Of a DNA stretch of 64,000 nucleotides, positions 1 to 9,187 are shown one piece after another. A program made the position numbers and the translations under genes. The stretch's first letter is position 1, and every line of letters starts with the position of its first letter. Source of the stretch: Acidilobus sp. 7A (GTDB lineage: Archaea > Thermoproteota > Thermoprotei_A > Sulfolobales > Acidilobaceae); NCBI RefSeq assembly GCF_003431325.1, contig NZ_CP010515.1, forward strand, positions 372,001 through 436,000. Direction: 5' to 3'. Below the pieces are notes generated by a model. The model was not told the DNA's origin and did not search any database. It saw nothing but the letters and a program-made list of their open reading frames with translations.

Positions 1-1118
1 CTAAAGCCTACGGGGCTCATGTGTGTTTTAGCAAAAACGTAACCCCACGATTCAAGCTTATGTCTTATAAAGTCCATCTTGGGTATGTTATGCTTTGTCG
101 CAGAGCAGATCTCATCTAGCCTCTGATGGAAGGCCCTCTGTAGCTTAGCTTCCTCGCCTATTAACTCAAGCACCTTGAGCGCAAGACTAAGACTTCCTTG
201 ATAATTGTACTTAGCAATGTTATTATCAGAAAGCAGACCATTAATCATGTCTTTATCCCAGAGATCACCAATCCAAATGGGTCCATAGCAACTCTCTGAG
301 GCCTCAACCTTCTGCATAGTTATGACACCATCCTTGATTGTGATGCACCCTAAGTTCTCCTCAAGAGTCCTTAAGGCCCTCTGGCCTCCCCGCTCAAACG
401 TTGCAAAAACCCTGGCGTAGTGACCGACGCTGAACGAAAACAGAGGCCTCAAAGCCTTATCATGAGACGCCGCCTCCCTAGCCATAAATCCAATGAGAAC
501 GCGCAACGCTACCTCACGGTAGTTCCTAGTGGGCGGGGGCGGACTGAGGAGCCAGTACTTTCTCTTGGCTGCATGTCTCTTCGGACCGCCGAGAACAGCT
601 AGGTCGGTGGCGGTTACTGCCAGGACCCCTCCCTTAGAGGTGGCGGCTACGCTGGCGCTGATGAAAGGGGCCGGGCTCCCGAAGGGGTCGATCTCAACGA
701 CGTCAAAGGTCTCCCCGATCTCGTGCGTGAGCGAAAAGAGCAGCGCGTTGGCGTCCCTGTTTGAGGCCATGGCTACGTCGTTGAGAGCGTTGAGGGCGAT
801 ATTCCTCTTTATAAGATTAAAGGCTTCATGATCTATGTCATTTATAATAGTGTTCCTGAGTCCCCCTATCTCAAGCAGGTACCTTAGTCCCCTGACGCCC
901 GTGCCCGCGAGCGCATCAATGGCTGACCTAAGGCCTGAGGTTTGGCTTGCGTAAGCGTTGAGCACCTGCACGGATAGGTCCCTGTTAAGTTCCATCTCAG
1001 GATTGTAGAACACCCGAAGCCAGGCCGGCTCAAGCTTGCCGCTCCTTACATTAAGGGCTGTCCTGGGGTCAGGTATGTAGAGTAAGGCCTTCCCCTCTCT
1101 TATTACCGCAAGCCTCAC
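1..1118 (-). CDS. trm1: tRNA (guanine-26 N2)-dimethyltransferase Trm1, 3' end beyond the window
   Basis: Translating the minus strand from a GTG at 1118 gives an open frame of 372 residues that runs off the left edge without a stop. It methylates G26 of tRNA using S-adenosylmethionine. The diagnostic DPFGSP catalytic motif sits near residue 145, inside VVEIDPFGSPAPFI. The SAM-binding half precedes it (DALAGTGVRGLRYLLEIGG) and the end reads FAKTHMSPVGF, typical of the Trm1 C-terminus, so only a few residues should be missing. The start is set by GGTGG about 10 nt upstream and overlaps the end of the THEP1 gene by 50 nt, which suggests an operon with it. Confidence 0.9.
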   Translation of the reverse strand, partial: MRLAVIREGKALLYIPDPRTALNVRSGKLEPAWLRVFYNPEMELNRDLSVQVLNAYASQTSGLRSAIDALAGTGVRGLRYLLEIGGLRNTIINDIDHEAFNLIKRNIALNALNDVAMASNRDANALLFSLTHEIGETFDVVEIDPFGSPAPFISASVAATSKGGVLAVTATDLAVLGGPKRHAAKRKYWLLSPPPPTRNYREVALRVLIGFMAREAASHDKALRPLFSFSVGHYARVFATFERGGQRALRTLEENLGCITIKDGVITMQKVEASESCYGPIWIGDLWDKDMINGLLSDNNIAKYNYQGSLSLALKVLELIGEEAKLQRAFHQRLDEICSATKHNIPKMDFIRHKLESWGYVFAKTHMSPVGF

Positions 1119-1668
1119 CGACGAGCCACCTTGCGAGCTCTGACGCTCTCCTCAGGTACTCATACCTGTTGCCTTCATTTAGGTATATGGCTATTCCCTG
1201 AGTCAGCAGTGAGTAAAGCCTGGGGTATACCTCATTAAGCCTATAGTAAAACGTTGCTATAACGGGCTTACTAATGTTTAACAGCAGGCTCTCTATGGCC
1301 GCCCTGAGCTCCCTGAGGCCCAGCTCCATGGGCCCCACCTCGTCCACTACTATGACGTCATAAGACCTAAGTGACGCATTCAATAGCTCTGACGCTTCGC
1401 GCCCTGCATCAGCATTAACGTAGTACCTGCCAACCCTTAGGGCGCCGGGCGTGGGCTCTGTGGTGGCGAGAGTTAATGTAATGTTCCCATCGAGGCTCTT
1501 TATAATAAAGCCTCTTCTCACTCCCCCCTCCCTGACCTCCGGTGTGACGAAGCCTCCAACGGAGCAGCCTGCGCTACTGACGCTTCTGGCTATTGTCAGC
1601 GCCAGTGTTGTCTTCCCTATTCCTGGCCTTCCTGTTATCCCTATTATCCTCCTCTGTTGCTGCTGCAA
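1069..1668 (-). CDS. THEP1-family nucleoside triphosphatase
   Basis: This 199-residue P-loop NTPase belongs to the NTPase_1/THEP1 family, which hydrolyses NTPs in vitro and has no settled cellular role. Walker A is GRPGIGKT (residues 13-20) and Walker B is VIVVDEVG (105-112). The start is a TTG preceded by GGTGAGG five nt upstream. Because Walker A lies only 12 residues in, no much later start is possible, so the gene really does overlap the 3' end of the upstream HTH gene by 95 nt. Its own 3' end overlaps trm1 by 50 nt. The three genes look co-transcribed. Confidence 0.85.
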   Translation of the reverse strand: MQQQQRRIIGITGRPGIGKTTLALTIARSVSSAGCSVGGFVTPEVREGGVRRGFIIKSLDGNITLTLATTEPTPGALRVGRYYVNADAGREASELLNASLRSYDVIVVDEVGPMELGLRELRAAIESLLLNISKPVIATFYYRLNEVYPRLYSLLTQGIAIYLNEGNRYEYLRRASELARWLVGEACGNKRGEGLTLHT

Positions 1669-2617
1669 CTACCTCACCCAAGATGCTCTCAAACTCCTCA
1701 ATTGTAAGCGCGTTGTCAAGCCAGCTTAACTCCCTTATGGAGGGGCTGCCATCCGTTACGACGAAGCTGCGGCTTCCTATGAACTCCGCCATCCTAAACA
1801 TGTTGCGGATCTTATTACTTAGCTCCCTAGGCTTCTCAGACCCATGCGGCACCGTCACGAGCGCCTTGAACTCCCCCCTTGAGAGGCAGAAGTCCAAGGG
1901 AGCCTTCCTTGTGTGGCAGAAGCCCATGTCAAGCTCCTCCAGCTTTCTCGCCAACAGCATCTCCTTCGGGCTCTCAGGCTTCGTGCCAAGGGAGGGCGTG
2001 GATGTGGCCATAACATCGTCTGATGGGCCAAAAACGTCTATCCCGGCAACTATATCTTCGCCCAGCTCTCTCACAAGCCTCTCGGCAACATCAAGCGTTG
2101 GCCTTATAGTCTCGTGCTCATAATCGTATATGGCCTTCCTCGACACCTTAATAGCCCTAGCCAGAGATCCAAGGCTATGACCCTTCAGGGTTCTTCGGGA
2201 TCTCATTGCCTCGCCATTTATCTTCACTTTGAACTCGTCCTTCTCCTCATATATGGTGGGGTAGTTGCCCTCGACAGAGTTAAGCAGCGTATCAACGCTT
2301 ACCAGCTTGGAGCCTCCGTAGTCATAAACGACCCCCTCGACAAGCTTAGCACCATCCCTGCGCTCAGCAACTATCAGGGCGTTCAGCTTCAGGTTAAATG
2401 AGAGCCCCTTGAGCTCTTCTCTCTCATCCTTACCTACAAGCTCGGCGTCATAGGCTAGCTTTAGCAGCACGGCCTCTCTATTCTTAACCTTCAGGGCAAG
2501 GTCCACGGTCCTCCTTAGCTGGTCCCTAGGGTAGTTGAGCTCTATAACATCACCTACCTCGGAGAGCAGCGAGAGAGCCTTACTTACAAACTCCTTTGAT
2601 GCTTCGTACATGGCCAT
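1574..2617 (-). CDS. HTH (XRE-type) predicted transcriptional regulator
   Basis: A 347-residue protein resembling the archaeal COG1395 regulators: an N-terminal alpha/beta region of about 130 residues, a Cro/XRE helix-turn-helix at about 139-190 (LARAIKVSRKAIYDYE), then a variable C-terminal part of roughly 150 residues. The last ~30 residues are hydrophilic and low-complexity and are encoded entirely in the overlap with the THEP1 gene, so they may not be under protein-level selection or may reflect a lost nearer stop. The ATG at 2617 is followed by a second ATG at 2611. The DNA target is unknown. Confidence 0.75.
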   Translation of the reverse strand: MAMYEASKEFVSKALSLLSEVGDVIELNYPRDQLRRTVDLALKVKNREAVLLKLAYDAELVGKDEREELKGLSFNLKLNALIVAERRDGAKLVEGVVYDYGGSKLVSVDTLLNSVEGNYPTIYEEKDEFKVKINGEAMRSRRTLKGHSLGSLARAIKVSRKAIYDYEHETIRPTLDVAERLVRELGEDIVAGIDVFGPSDDVMATSTPSLGTKPESPKEMLLARKLEELDMGFCHTRKAPLDFCLSRGEFKALVTVPHGSEKPRELSNKIRNMFRMAEFIGSRSFVVTDGSPSIRELSWLDNALTIEEFESILGEVVAAATEEDNRDNRKARNREDNTGADNSQKRQ

Positions 2618-2716
2618 GGCTCTTATTTACACTAATATAACTGCTTCCCTTTGGAGTTTTTAAGGATATAATCGGCTCTCCGCCAGAGAAGCTGCTGCGC
2701 CCGCTCGGCGCGATGC

Positions 2717-3148
2717 TTATGCCTTAGGATTGTTGTTACGCGCAACCTGCGTTGCGCCGCTAGCCCTCCTTATTGCGAGAAGGTAGTGGCAGCCATAATT
2801 TTGGGCAACCTCGTTCACAGAGCTGCATATAGAGCACGTTATATCTTGAAACCTCTCAGCTACAATTGGGTCCTGGGGCTGAGTTAATATAAGTAAAGCG
2901 GCGTGCCTGACCTTCTCCGAATTAACTTTATCGTTTAATATCTTCATCACGTACTTCTCCCCCCTTCTACCCTCTATATAATTTGACACGGCGGCTGGTG
3001 TAAGACCAAGTAGCTTGGCGGCCTCATACTTTGAGAGCTTAAACTCGTTTACTAGGACGTATGCTATAGAGGCCCTTATGGATGGCATTACCTCCTTCGC
3101 TGCAACCTCGCACGGCTGGTTCGGCGGCACCGTGAGGGTTCTCTTCAA
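2717..3148 (-). CDS. small HTH regulator with cysteine cluster
   Basis: A 143-residue protein similar to archaeal COG2522 regulators. A helix-turn-helix covers about residues 38-62 (KYEAAKLLGLTPAAVSNYIEG). Three cysteines follow (C105, C108, C120) that could bind a metal. The proposed start is TTG with GGGAG upstream. No ATG or GTG lies nearby in frame, but weaker codons (ATT, ATA) extend the frame a little, so the exact start is uncertain. It is the first gene of the leftward set and is separated from the other HTH gene by 99 nt. Confidence 0.7.
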   Translation of the reverse strand: MKRTLTVPPNQPCEVAAKEVMPSIRASIAYVLVNEFKLSKYEAAKLLGLTPAAVSNYIEGRRGEKYVMKILNDKVNSEKVRHAALLILTQPQDPIVAERFQDITCSICSSVNEVAQNYGCHYLLAIRRASGATQVARNNNPKA

Positions 3149-3458
3149 GTCCTTGCTCCCAATGGCTATAGACTTCCTGAGGCTAAAAATGTGAGTTATA
3201 TGTAATGTTGATATGACTATACAGACGGGGAGCTACATCATAGAATGAGCTTCGCGCACGATAAATATCTATATAAGGCCTTCAAAATGCTTTAACTATT
3301 ACCAACAGTTGCATCAAGTTAGCCTTCTATCTCAACATACTTAGGGTAGCTAAAGGCGCAGCAACTCAGCTAGCGCGAGGCCCTTAGACTGCAGCACCGC
3401 CAGCCTACAATCACGCTAATATTTCAGAAAGGACCGCTTCAGCCGAGGCGAGTTTAAA
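3149..3458. promoter_or_regulatory. divergent intergenic region
   Basis: About 310 nt between the leftward HTH gene and the rightward deoxyhypusine synthase. I see no reading frame or tRNA. It holds several TATA-like AT tracts (around 3262-3275 and TAATATTT near 3417-3424, about 35 nt before the dys start) that could serve the flanking genes. There is no clear inverted repeat. Confidence 0.35.
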
Positions 3459-4421
3459 GTGAAGCTGGAGCCCCTGAAGGACATAAGGATTGACCCAAAG
3501 GACACCGTAGAGGACCTTGTTAAGATGTTCGGAGACGAGTACGGCTTTATGGCTGGACACCTCTGGAGGGCGGCCCAGATCCTATCAAAGGGACTTAGCG
3601 AGTCGAGTCTAAGGGTGCTCTCCTTCACAGGGAATCTAATCTCAACCGGCCTAAGGGGCATTATAACTCAGCTGATAAAGAATGGTCTATTCAACGTAGT
3701 CATTACGACGTGCGGGGCGCTAGACCATGACATAGCTAGGTCCACTGGAGGCCTTTACTCTAAAGGTTACTTTGAGGGAGACGACGTTGACCTTGCAAAG
3801 CACAACATACATAGACTGGGCAACGTCTACATAAGGGTTGACGACTATGGGCCTCGCGTGGAGCAGTTCGTCCGCTCCCTGGCCGTGAGGGCGTCAGCAA
3901 TAAAGGAGGAGTGGGGCATGTATGAGCTCCTTAAGCTGGCAGGCGAGATGATAAGTGATGATAACAGCTTCCTCAGGGCAGCCTATGAAACTGACACCGA
4001 CGTCTTTGTGCCAGGCTGGCCTGACGGCGCCTTTGGCACTGACCTCTTCTTCGAGAGCCAGAGGGGTGTCAAGCTGAAGATAAACTACTTCAAGGACATG
4101 CAAAGACTCTCGGACATCTTCTTTGAGTCCAAGGGCAAGGCTACGGCCTTGATCATAGGGGGAGGTATAAGCAAGCACCACACCATCTGGTGGAGTCAGT
4201 TCAGAGAAGGTCTTGACTATGTGGTATATGTGACCACAGCCGTTGAGTGGGATGGAAGCCTGAGCGGCGCCATGCCAAGGGAAGCTATAACGTGGGGCAA
4301 GGTTAAGCCAGAGGCTGAGAGGGTGGCAGTGTATGGGGATGCCACGATAATAGTCCCAATACTTGCCGCTTACCTGGTAGCGAACGTTAAGCTTCCCCAG
4401 CCCCCCAAAGCCAGCGGGTAA
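3459..4421 (+). CDS. dys: deoxyhypusine synthase
   Basis: A 320-residue enzyme that transfers the aminobutyl group of spermidine to a lysine of aIF5A, the first step of hypusine formation. Family marks are ITTCGALDHDIAR (residues 82-94), the active-site lysine in IIGGGISKHH (K239 by analogy with human K329), and AVEWDGSLSGAMP with SWGK-like TWGKVKPEA toward the C-terminus. It is full length. The start is GTG with TTTAAA directly before it and no Shine-Dalgarno site, so translation is probably near-leaderless from the TATA-like element around 3417-3424. It stands alone, followed by a 140-nt gap. Confidence 0.93.
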   Translation: MKLEPLKDIRIDPKDTVEDLVKMFGDEYGFMAGHLWRAAQILSKGLSESSLRVLSFTGNLISTGLRGIITQLIKNGLFNVVITTCGALDHDIARSTGGLYSKGYFEGDDVDLAKHNIHRLGNVYIRVDDYGPRVEQFVRSLAVRASAIKEEWGMYELLKLAGEMISDDNSFLRAAYETDTDVFVPGWPDGAFGTDLFFESQRGVKLKINYFKDMQRLSDIFFESKGKATALIIGGGISKHHTIWWSQFREGLDYVVYVTTAVEWDGSLSGAMPREAITWGKVKPEAERVAVYGDATIIVPILAAYLVANVKLPQPPKASG

Positions 4422-4561
4422 TTTTTATGATGGCTGTTTTCAATAAAGTGGATGCCTTATACATATTGTTAAGCGAAAACGTTTATAAATGTTGAGAGTC
4501 ACTACTCTTTGAGCCAAGCTTCCCTAATACTTCGAGCTGGTAAAAGAGAAGGGGATGAGAT

Positions 4562-6232
4562 TTGGCAGAGAAGAGCGAAGCCAACATCGCGAAGGAGAAG
4601 TTCTCAGAGATAAGCGTAGCTGAGTTCTTCTCTAAGAACAAGGAGCTGGCGGGCTTCTCCAACCCGACAAGGGCCCTGTACCAGTCTGTGAGAGAGATGA
4701 CAGAAAACGCTCTTGACGCCACCGACTCCCACGGCATACTGCCCGAGGTCAGAATCTACATAAGAGAAGTGGAACCTGCGACAGAGGAGAGGCCCGCCAA
4801 GTACGAGGTGACTGTAGAGGACAACGGCATAGGTGTGCCTAAGACTGTCATGCCGCAGGCCTTCGGCAAGGTCCTCTTTAGCAGCAAGTATGTTATAAGG
4901 CAGACGAGGGGCATGTACGGCCTAGGCGTTAAGGCGGTAGTGCTTTACTCGCAGACTACGACGGGTTCTCCAATAACCGTAATTAGCTCTCAGGAGGATA
5001 GCAACTTCATTTACTATCAGAAGATTAAGATAGACGTTAAACGAAACGAGCCGATAATAGTAGAGGACGGACAGTTCGACAAAAGAAGCTTATGGCACGG
5101 CACGGCGGTAACAGCTATCGTTGAGGGCGATTGGAACAGGGCGAAGCAGAAGATAGTGGAGTACGTGAGGCGTACAGCTGTAATAGCACCTTACGCAGAG
5201 CTGTGGCTCTTCACGCCTGAGGGCGAAGTATACTTCTTCCCAAGGGCTACTAAGAGGCTGCCAAAGCCCCCCAGGGAGGCTAAGCCCCACCCACACGGAG
5301 TTGACCTAGAGCAGGTCAAAAGCATGCTTCTCTCCACAAGAGCGGAGACGCTGCTCGACTTCCTAAAGGAGGAGTTCCAGGGCATAGGCGACAAGACCGC
5401 ATCGGAGTTCTTAAAGCATGTAGGCCTGAAGCCCGACGCTAACCCAAAGACCTTACTTAAGAAAGAGAATAGCAAGGAGCTTGAGGCCCTGGCGACGGCC
5501 CTGAGGAGCTACAAGGGCTTTAAAGGACCTAGGAGCGACTTCCTGAGCCCCATAGGGGAGGAGCTCATAGAGCTCGGCCTCACGAGGATGTTTAAGCCTG
5601 AGTGGGTTAAGGCTGTGACAAGGCCCGCCAGGGCCTACCAGGGCCACCCGTTCATAGTTGAGGTTGGTATAGCCTATGGGGGCGCTATAGAGCCGCAGGA
5701 GGAGCCCATATTACTGAGGTTCGCTAACAAGATACCACTGCTCTACGAGGAGAAGGAGGACGTGTCTTACAAGGTCCTCTCTAACATAGACTGGGGCAGG
5801 TACGGCGTCAAAGAGCCATACCAACTGGCAGTGCTAGTCCATGTGGCTAGCACTAAGGTGCCCTACAAGGGTGTTGGAAAGGAAAGCATCAGCGAGATCC
5901 CAGAGCTTGAAAGCGAGATAAGGAACGGCATACATGAGGTTGTGAGGAGCCTAAGGATTTACATCACACGTAAGGCGAGGGAGGAGCTGGCTAAGGAGAA
6001 GATAGTTAGCATAGCGAAGTACATACCTGAGGTCGCGAGGAGCCTGGCGGTACTGAGCTCGCCCCCAGACAAGGTTGACAAGTATAAGGACTTGGAGCCT
6101 AAGATCGTTGACATTCTGATGACAAAGGTAGCGTCATCTATAGAGATGCCCAAGATAGACGGCAGACAGGAAGATCCGCGTGCCATAGTTAACAGGGTTA
6201 TCAAGGGCATTACTGTGGAGGAGGTGAGCTGA
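4562..6232 (+). CDS. top6B: DNA topoisomerase VI subunit B
   Basis: A 556-residue GHKL ATPase subunit of the type IIB topoisomerase that relaxes and decatenates DNA by ATP-driven double-strand passage. The Bergerat fold is visible: the N-box ENALDA (48-53), DNGIG (87-91) and the glycine-rich [11 protein letters not shown] (115-125), then the H2TH region with [15 protein letters not shown] and the transducer domain. The start is TTG after GGGGATGAG. The stop overlaps the Shine-Dalgarno site of top6A, which starts two nt later, so the two subunits are made from one operon. Confidence 0.95.
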   Translation: MAEKSEANIAKEKFSEISVAEFFSKNKELAGFSNPTRALYQSVREMTENALDATDSHGILPEVRIYIREVEPATEERPAKYEVTVEDNGIGVPKTVMPQAFGKVLFSSKYVIRQTRGMYGLGVKAVVLYSQTTTGSPITVISSQEDSNFIYYQKIKIDVKRNEPIIVEDGQFDKRSLWHGTAVTAIVEGDWNRAKQKIVEYVRRTAVIAPYAELWLFTPEGEVYFFPRATKRLPKPPREAKPHPHGVDLEQVKSMLLSTRAETLLDFLKEEFQGIGDKTASEFLKHVGLKPDANPKTLLKKENSKELEALATALRSYKGFKGPRSDFLSPIGEELIELGLTRMFKPEWVKAVTRPARAYQGHPFIVEVGIAYGGAIEPQEEPILLRFANKIPLLYEEKEDVSYKVLSNIDWGRYGVKEPYQLAVLVHVASTKVPYKGVGKESISEIPELESEIRNGIHEVVRSLRIYITRKAREELAKEKIVSIAKYIPEVARSLAVLSSPPDKVDKYKDLEPKIVDILMTKVASSIEMPKIDGRQEDPRAIVNRVIKGITVEEVS

Positions 6233-6233
6233 G

Positions 6234-7397
6234 GTGTCAGCGCCACCTCAGGACAAAGTTGACATTGAGGCTAGGAGGAGGGGCGCAGAGGTAATATACA
6301 AGACCTTCGCTCAGCTCCTTGAACAAATGGAAAGAGGTCATGACCCAAAGCTTGTCATACCTAAGAGGACCCTTGCTAACACGGTCTTTGACCCAGAGAA
6401 GGGCATCCTGAAGCTTGGCGTCTCAAAGCTCGAGAGGAAGTTCCTTGACATGAATGAGGCCAGGAGGTTCATGCAGACCCTTGTAATGGCTGCAAACGTC
6501 TACAGGGCTCTCATAGAGAATGAGTACCCAACCATAAGGGACCTGTACTACAGGGGCAAGCACACCATAGTTTACCATGACCTGGAGGGGAGAGCTAAGG
6601 AGGAGAACACTTGGGACGAACAGGCGGAGAGCGACGCGGCCCTCAGAGACCTTGAGGTGATGCTGGGGCTACTCAGGGAGGACCTAATGATACTGAGCAA
6701 GGAGAAGGGAAAGGTTGTGGGCAACATGAGGATAAGGAGCGGTAACGATGTCATAGACCTCTCCAAGCTTGGCCACGGAGCTTATGCCATAGAGTCCACA
6801 CCGGACCTAATAGAGTTCCTTGACGTTGATGCCGAGTTTGTACTTGTAGTTGAGAAGGACGCTGTCTTCCAGCAGCTCCACAGGGTAGGCTTCTGGCAGA
6901 AGTACAAGTCCATACTAGTAACTGGCGCCGGCCAGCCTGACAGGGCCACTAGGAGGTTTGTGAGGAGGCTGAACGAGGAGCTTCAGCTACCGGTCTACGT
7001 CCTAACGGACAGTGACCCTTATGGATGGTACATCTACAGTGTCTTCAAGGTTGGGAGCATACAGCTGAGCTATGAAAGCGAGAGGCTCGCGACGCCCAGG
7101 GCCAAATTCCTCGGGGTCTCTATGAGTGATATCTTCGGCTACGGAAGGAAGAAGCCCTACCTGACCGAGGAGGAGAGGAGGAACTACATAATAAAGGCCA
7201 AGGACCTTGACATAAGGAGGGCTAAGGAGCTCATGAACTACTCGTGGTTCCGGACACCGCTGTGGAAGAGGGAGATAGACATGTTCTTGGATAAGAAGGC
7301 CAAGCTGGAGATAGAGGCTATGGCAAGCAAGGGGCTGAAGTTCCTTGCGTTCCAGTACCTTCCTGAGAAGATACGGACGCATGACTGGATAGAGTGA
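6234..7397 (+). CDS. top6A: DNA topoisomerase VI subunit A (Spo11 homologue)
   Basis: A 387-residue catalytic subunit that cleaves both DNA strands through a 5' phosphotyrosyl link. The motif TIRDLYYRGK puts the catalytic tyrosine at Y106 by alignment with the Spo11 RDIFY motif. The Toprim metal-binding residues are E207 (VLVVEKD) and D259/D261 (VLTDSDPYGW). The GTG start is preceded by GAGGTGAG lying in the end of top6B. The stop is followed by a ~380-nt gap with a degenerate repeat. Confidence 0.95.
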   Translation: MSAPPQDKVDIEARRRGAEVIYKTFAQLLEQMERGHDPKLVIPKRTLANTVFDPEKGILKLGVSKLERKFLDMNEARRFMQTLVMAANVYRALIENEYPTIRDLYYRGKHTIVYHDLEGRAKEENTWDEQAESDAALRDLEVMLGLLREDLMILSKEKGKVVGNMRIRSGNDVIDLSKLGHGAYAIESTPDLIEFLDVDAEFVLVVEKDAVFQQLHRVGFWQKYKSILVTGAGQPDRATRRFVRRLNEELQLPVYVLTDSDPYGWYIYSVFKVGSIQLSYESERLATPRAKFLGVSMSDIFGYGRKKPYLTEEERRNYIIKAKDLDIRRAKELMNYSWFRTPLWKREIDMFLDKKAKLEIEAMASKGLKFLAFQYLPEKIRTHDWIE

Positions 7398-7554
7398 GGC
7401 TTTAGGCATTGTTTAGAACTTAAGCAACTCGTGACAGGCCTTAATTTAAGAGTTCTTTAATATCCTAGCGACTAACATAAGCCCTAGCTGTGCCTTAAAG
7501 GCGTTGAGCGGCTGCGCTCTTGCATGGTCCTGCGGCCGTATGTATGACCACACT

Positions 7555-7690
7555 ACTGGGGTTCGGCTCTCGTATAGTTTTACATGACTTGGCTTCATAG
7601 CCTCACCCTTATTCCACCGCGCCCCGCTCGGGGTTTCATCGGGCTTAGGGGCGCTCAGGGCCACCTCAGGGGCCCCGCATCTCGAGTGCT
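7555..7690 (-). repeat. GC-rich dispersed repeat, copy C
   Basis: The 380-nt gap between top6A and pcn contains no credible gene. Read on the minus strand, 7690 to 7555 matches two other intergenic stretches (near 47.1 and 54.7 kb). The segment at 7660-7641 (CCCTGAGCGCCCCTAAGCCC) matches the other copies at 18 of 20 bases, followed by shared GAGCGGGGCGCGG, AATAAGGGTGAGGCT and a GTAAAAC block. A short open frame crosses this copy but is not preserved in the others. It is most likely a decayed 3' end of an insertion element, but this is inference. Confidence 0.6.
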
Positions 7691-7777
7691 AGCCTGCCCA
7701 GGGCCTCGGCGACCCTGCTCTTGAAATTGCGCTAAACCTATAGTCCTATGTGAAAGTCAAAACAGCTACGTTAGGCG

Positions 7778-8539
7778 TTAGCCCTGCACAGGCGCCACAT
7801 AAACAACCACCTGCTCAGGCCCGGAGAGGCTTAGCGAGACCTTGAGCGGATAGTCGGTAGAGAACTCCAGAGTGACGCTCTCGGCTATTGTCATGAGCGG
7901 CCTGAGTGAAGAGTATAGGGACTTAGTGCTATAGGACGCCTTAGCCTCGGCATCTACGCTAATCTCTTGCAAAGGCGCCCCACGCTGCATGGTCCATGTG
8001 TAGCTTCTCCCCTCCGAGGAGGCCGTCACTTCAAGCTTATCATCTATAGCGTGAAACTCCACAATATCACCGATGCTCTTAGCGTCTGATATCAATACCT
8101 CCATGTCGCCAGCGCTTATGACGAGCCTAGCCGTAGGGCTCATGTTAATCTCCCTTAAAGTCTCACCAGGTGACTCTGTAGCAGCGACAAGGAACGACCT
8201 CGTGAGCGAGGTCTTCTTATCCTGAAGCTCAACCTTTAGGCCCTCAGCCCCAGTCTCATAGCTCATTACTATCGCGTCGCTTCTGGCGGCCCTTCTAGCC
8301 ACCCTGTGAAGCTCGCTTATGTTAACGGTGAGCGTCGCGTCAGAGTCAACGCTGTACTCCTCAAATGAGGAGGACTCCATCTTAGCTATTGAAAGCACGG
8401 TCTTATCCGGGCTGAAGAGCCATATAGTGACGTCGTTGCTTGTAAACCTGAAGTCTGCCTCGTCGCCAATCTTTGCCATTGCGGCGATGAGTCTCTTAAG
8501 CCTGCTGCCCTCAGGATATGTAGCCTTTATGGATGCCAC
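7778..8539 (-). CDS. pcn: DNA polymerase sliding clamp (PCNA)
   Basis: A 253-residue PCNA with the two-domain clamp layout and usual length. Landmarks are the N-terminal ATYPEGSRLKRLIAAMAKIGDEADFRF-type strand, the interdomain linker region, and the C-terminal FSTDYPLKVSLSLSG and VVYVAPV strands. It encircles DNA and tethers polymerase, FEN1, ligase and RFC partners. Crenarchaea usually carry three paralogues forming a heterotrimer; I cannot say which one this is. The start is GTG. It follows rps8 by 62 nt on the same strand, so it may be read through from the ribosomal operon. Confidence 0.9.
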   Translation of the reverse strand: MASIKATYPEGSRLKRLIAAMAKIGDEADFRFTSNDVTIWLFSPDKTVLSIAKMESSSFEEYSVDSDATLTVNISELHRVARRAARSDAIVMSYETGAEGLKVELQDKKTSLTRSFLVAATESPGETLREINMSPTARLVISAGDMEVLISDAKSIGDIVEFHAIDDKLEVTASSEGRSYTWTMQRGAPLQEISVDAEAKASYSTKSLYSSLRPLMTIAESVTLEFSTDYPLKVSLSLSGPEQVVVYVAPVQG

Positions 8540-8601
8540 CCTTAAGCTCCCCCAGCTAGCTTGATAAAGGGGAGCTTTTAAAAGAATGAAACGGGCTGTC
8601 G

Positions 8602-9000
8602 CTAGTAGACGTAAGCTAATAGTATGCCTCCCAAGCGCTTCTGAATTGCGTCCTTGTTAGTCATAACGCCCTGGCTTGTAGATATTATTAGATAGCCTAG
8701 GTCTCTGCTGGCCAGGTACCTCCTCAGGTTCTCCGGCAGCCTGAGGAGTTCCCTATAGGTGACCGGAGTCCTCGGCTTAATGGCCCCTACCTTGTTTATG
8801 TGGCCTAGCAATGTGACCCTGAACTTGCCCCACCTGCCGTCGTCTACGTATTCGAAGTCACCTATGTAGCCCTCCTTCTGCAGGACCCTCAGCACCGAGA
8901 GCGTCAGCTTCGAGGCAGGCATGAGGATAACTTCTCTGTGACCCCTGAGCTCCGCGTTATAGATCGCGGACAGGTGAGCCGATAGAGTGTCAAATGGCAT
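8602..9000 (-). CDS. rps8: 30S ribosomal protein uS8
   Basis: A 132-residue protein with the archaeal uS8 start (DTLSAHLSAIYNAE) and the conserved C-terminus DLGYLIISTSQGVMTNKDA, which contacts the central domain of 16S rRNA. It is full length. It follows rps14 in the order normal for the spc operon; the next expected gene, L6, is absent here and pcn follows instead. Confidence 0.95.
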   Translation of the reverse strand: MPFDTLSAHLSAIYNAELRGHREVILMPASKLTLSVLRVLQKEGYIGDFEYVDDGRWGKFRVTLLGHINKVGAIKPRTPVTYRELLRLPENLRRYLASRDLGYLIISTSQGVMTNKDAIQKRLGGILLAYVY

Positions 9001-9011
9001 CCCGCTTCACC

Positions 9012-9176
9012 TCACGAGTATTTGTTAAAGCCGAGCTCATAAGCTATCTCCCTGAAGCAGTGGCGGCAGAGGTATAGCCCATACTTTTGAATCACCGCGT
9101 CGCGAGTGCCGCACCTCTGACACTTTTGAGCCCCTCTTCCCATCACCTTTGCCTTAGGTGGCTTTATCTTCCCCAT
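9012..9176 (-). CDS. rps14: 30S ribosomal protein uS14 (zinc-binding type)
   Basis: A 54-residue protein read from an ATG at 9176: it begins [15 protein letters not shown] and carries a zinc site made of CQRCG and CRHC (CX2C...CX2C), followed by the conserved [13 protein letters not shown] end. It is easily missed because it is so short. It lies between rpl5 (12 nt upstream) and rps8 (the rps14 stop is 11 nt before the rps8 start), exactly its place in the spc operon. Confidence 0.95.
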   Translation of the reverse strand: MGKIKPPKAKVMGRGAQKCQRCGTRDAVIQKYGLYLCRHCFREIAYELGFNKYS

Positions 9177-9187
9177 CTATCACCACC

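Noticed and set aside
7446-7664. 72-codon frame on the minus strand
   Set aside because: It crosses repeat copy C, its composition is odd, and the frame is not kept in copies A and B.
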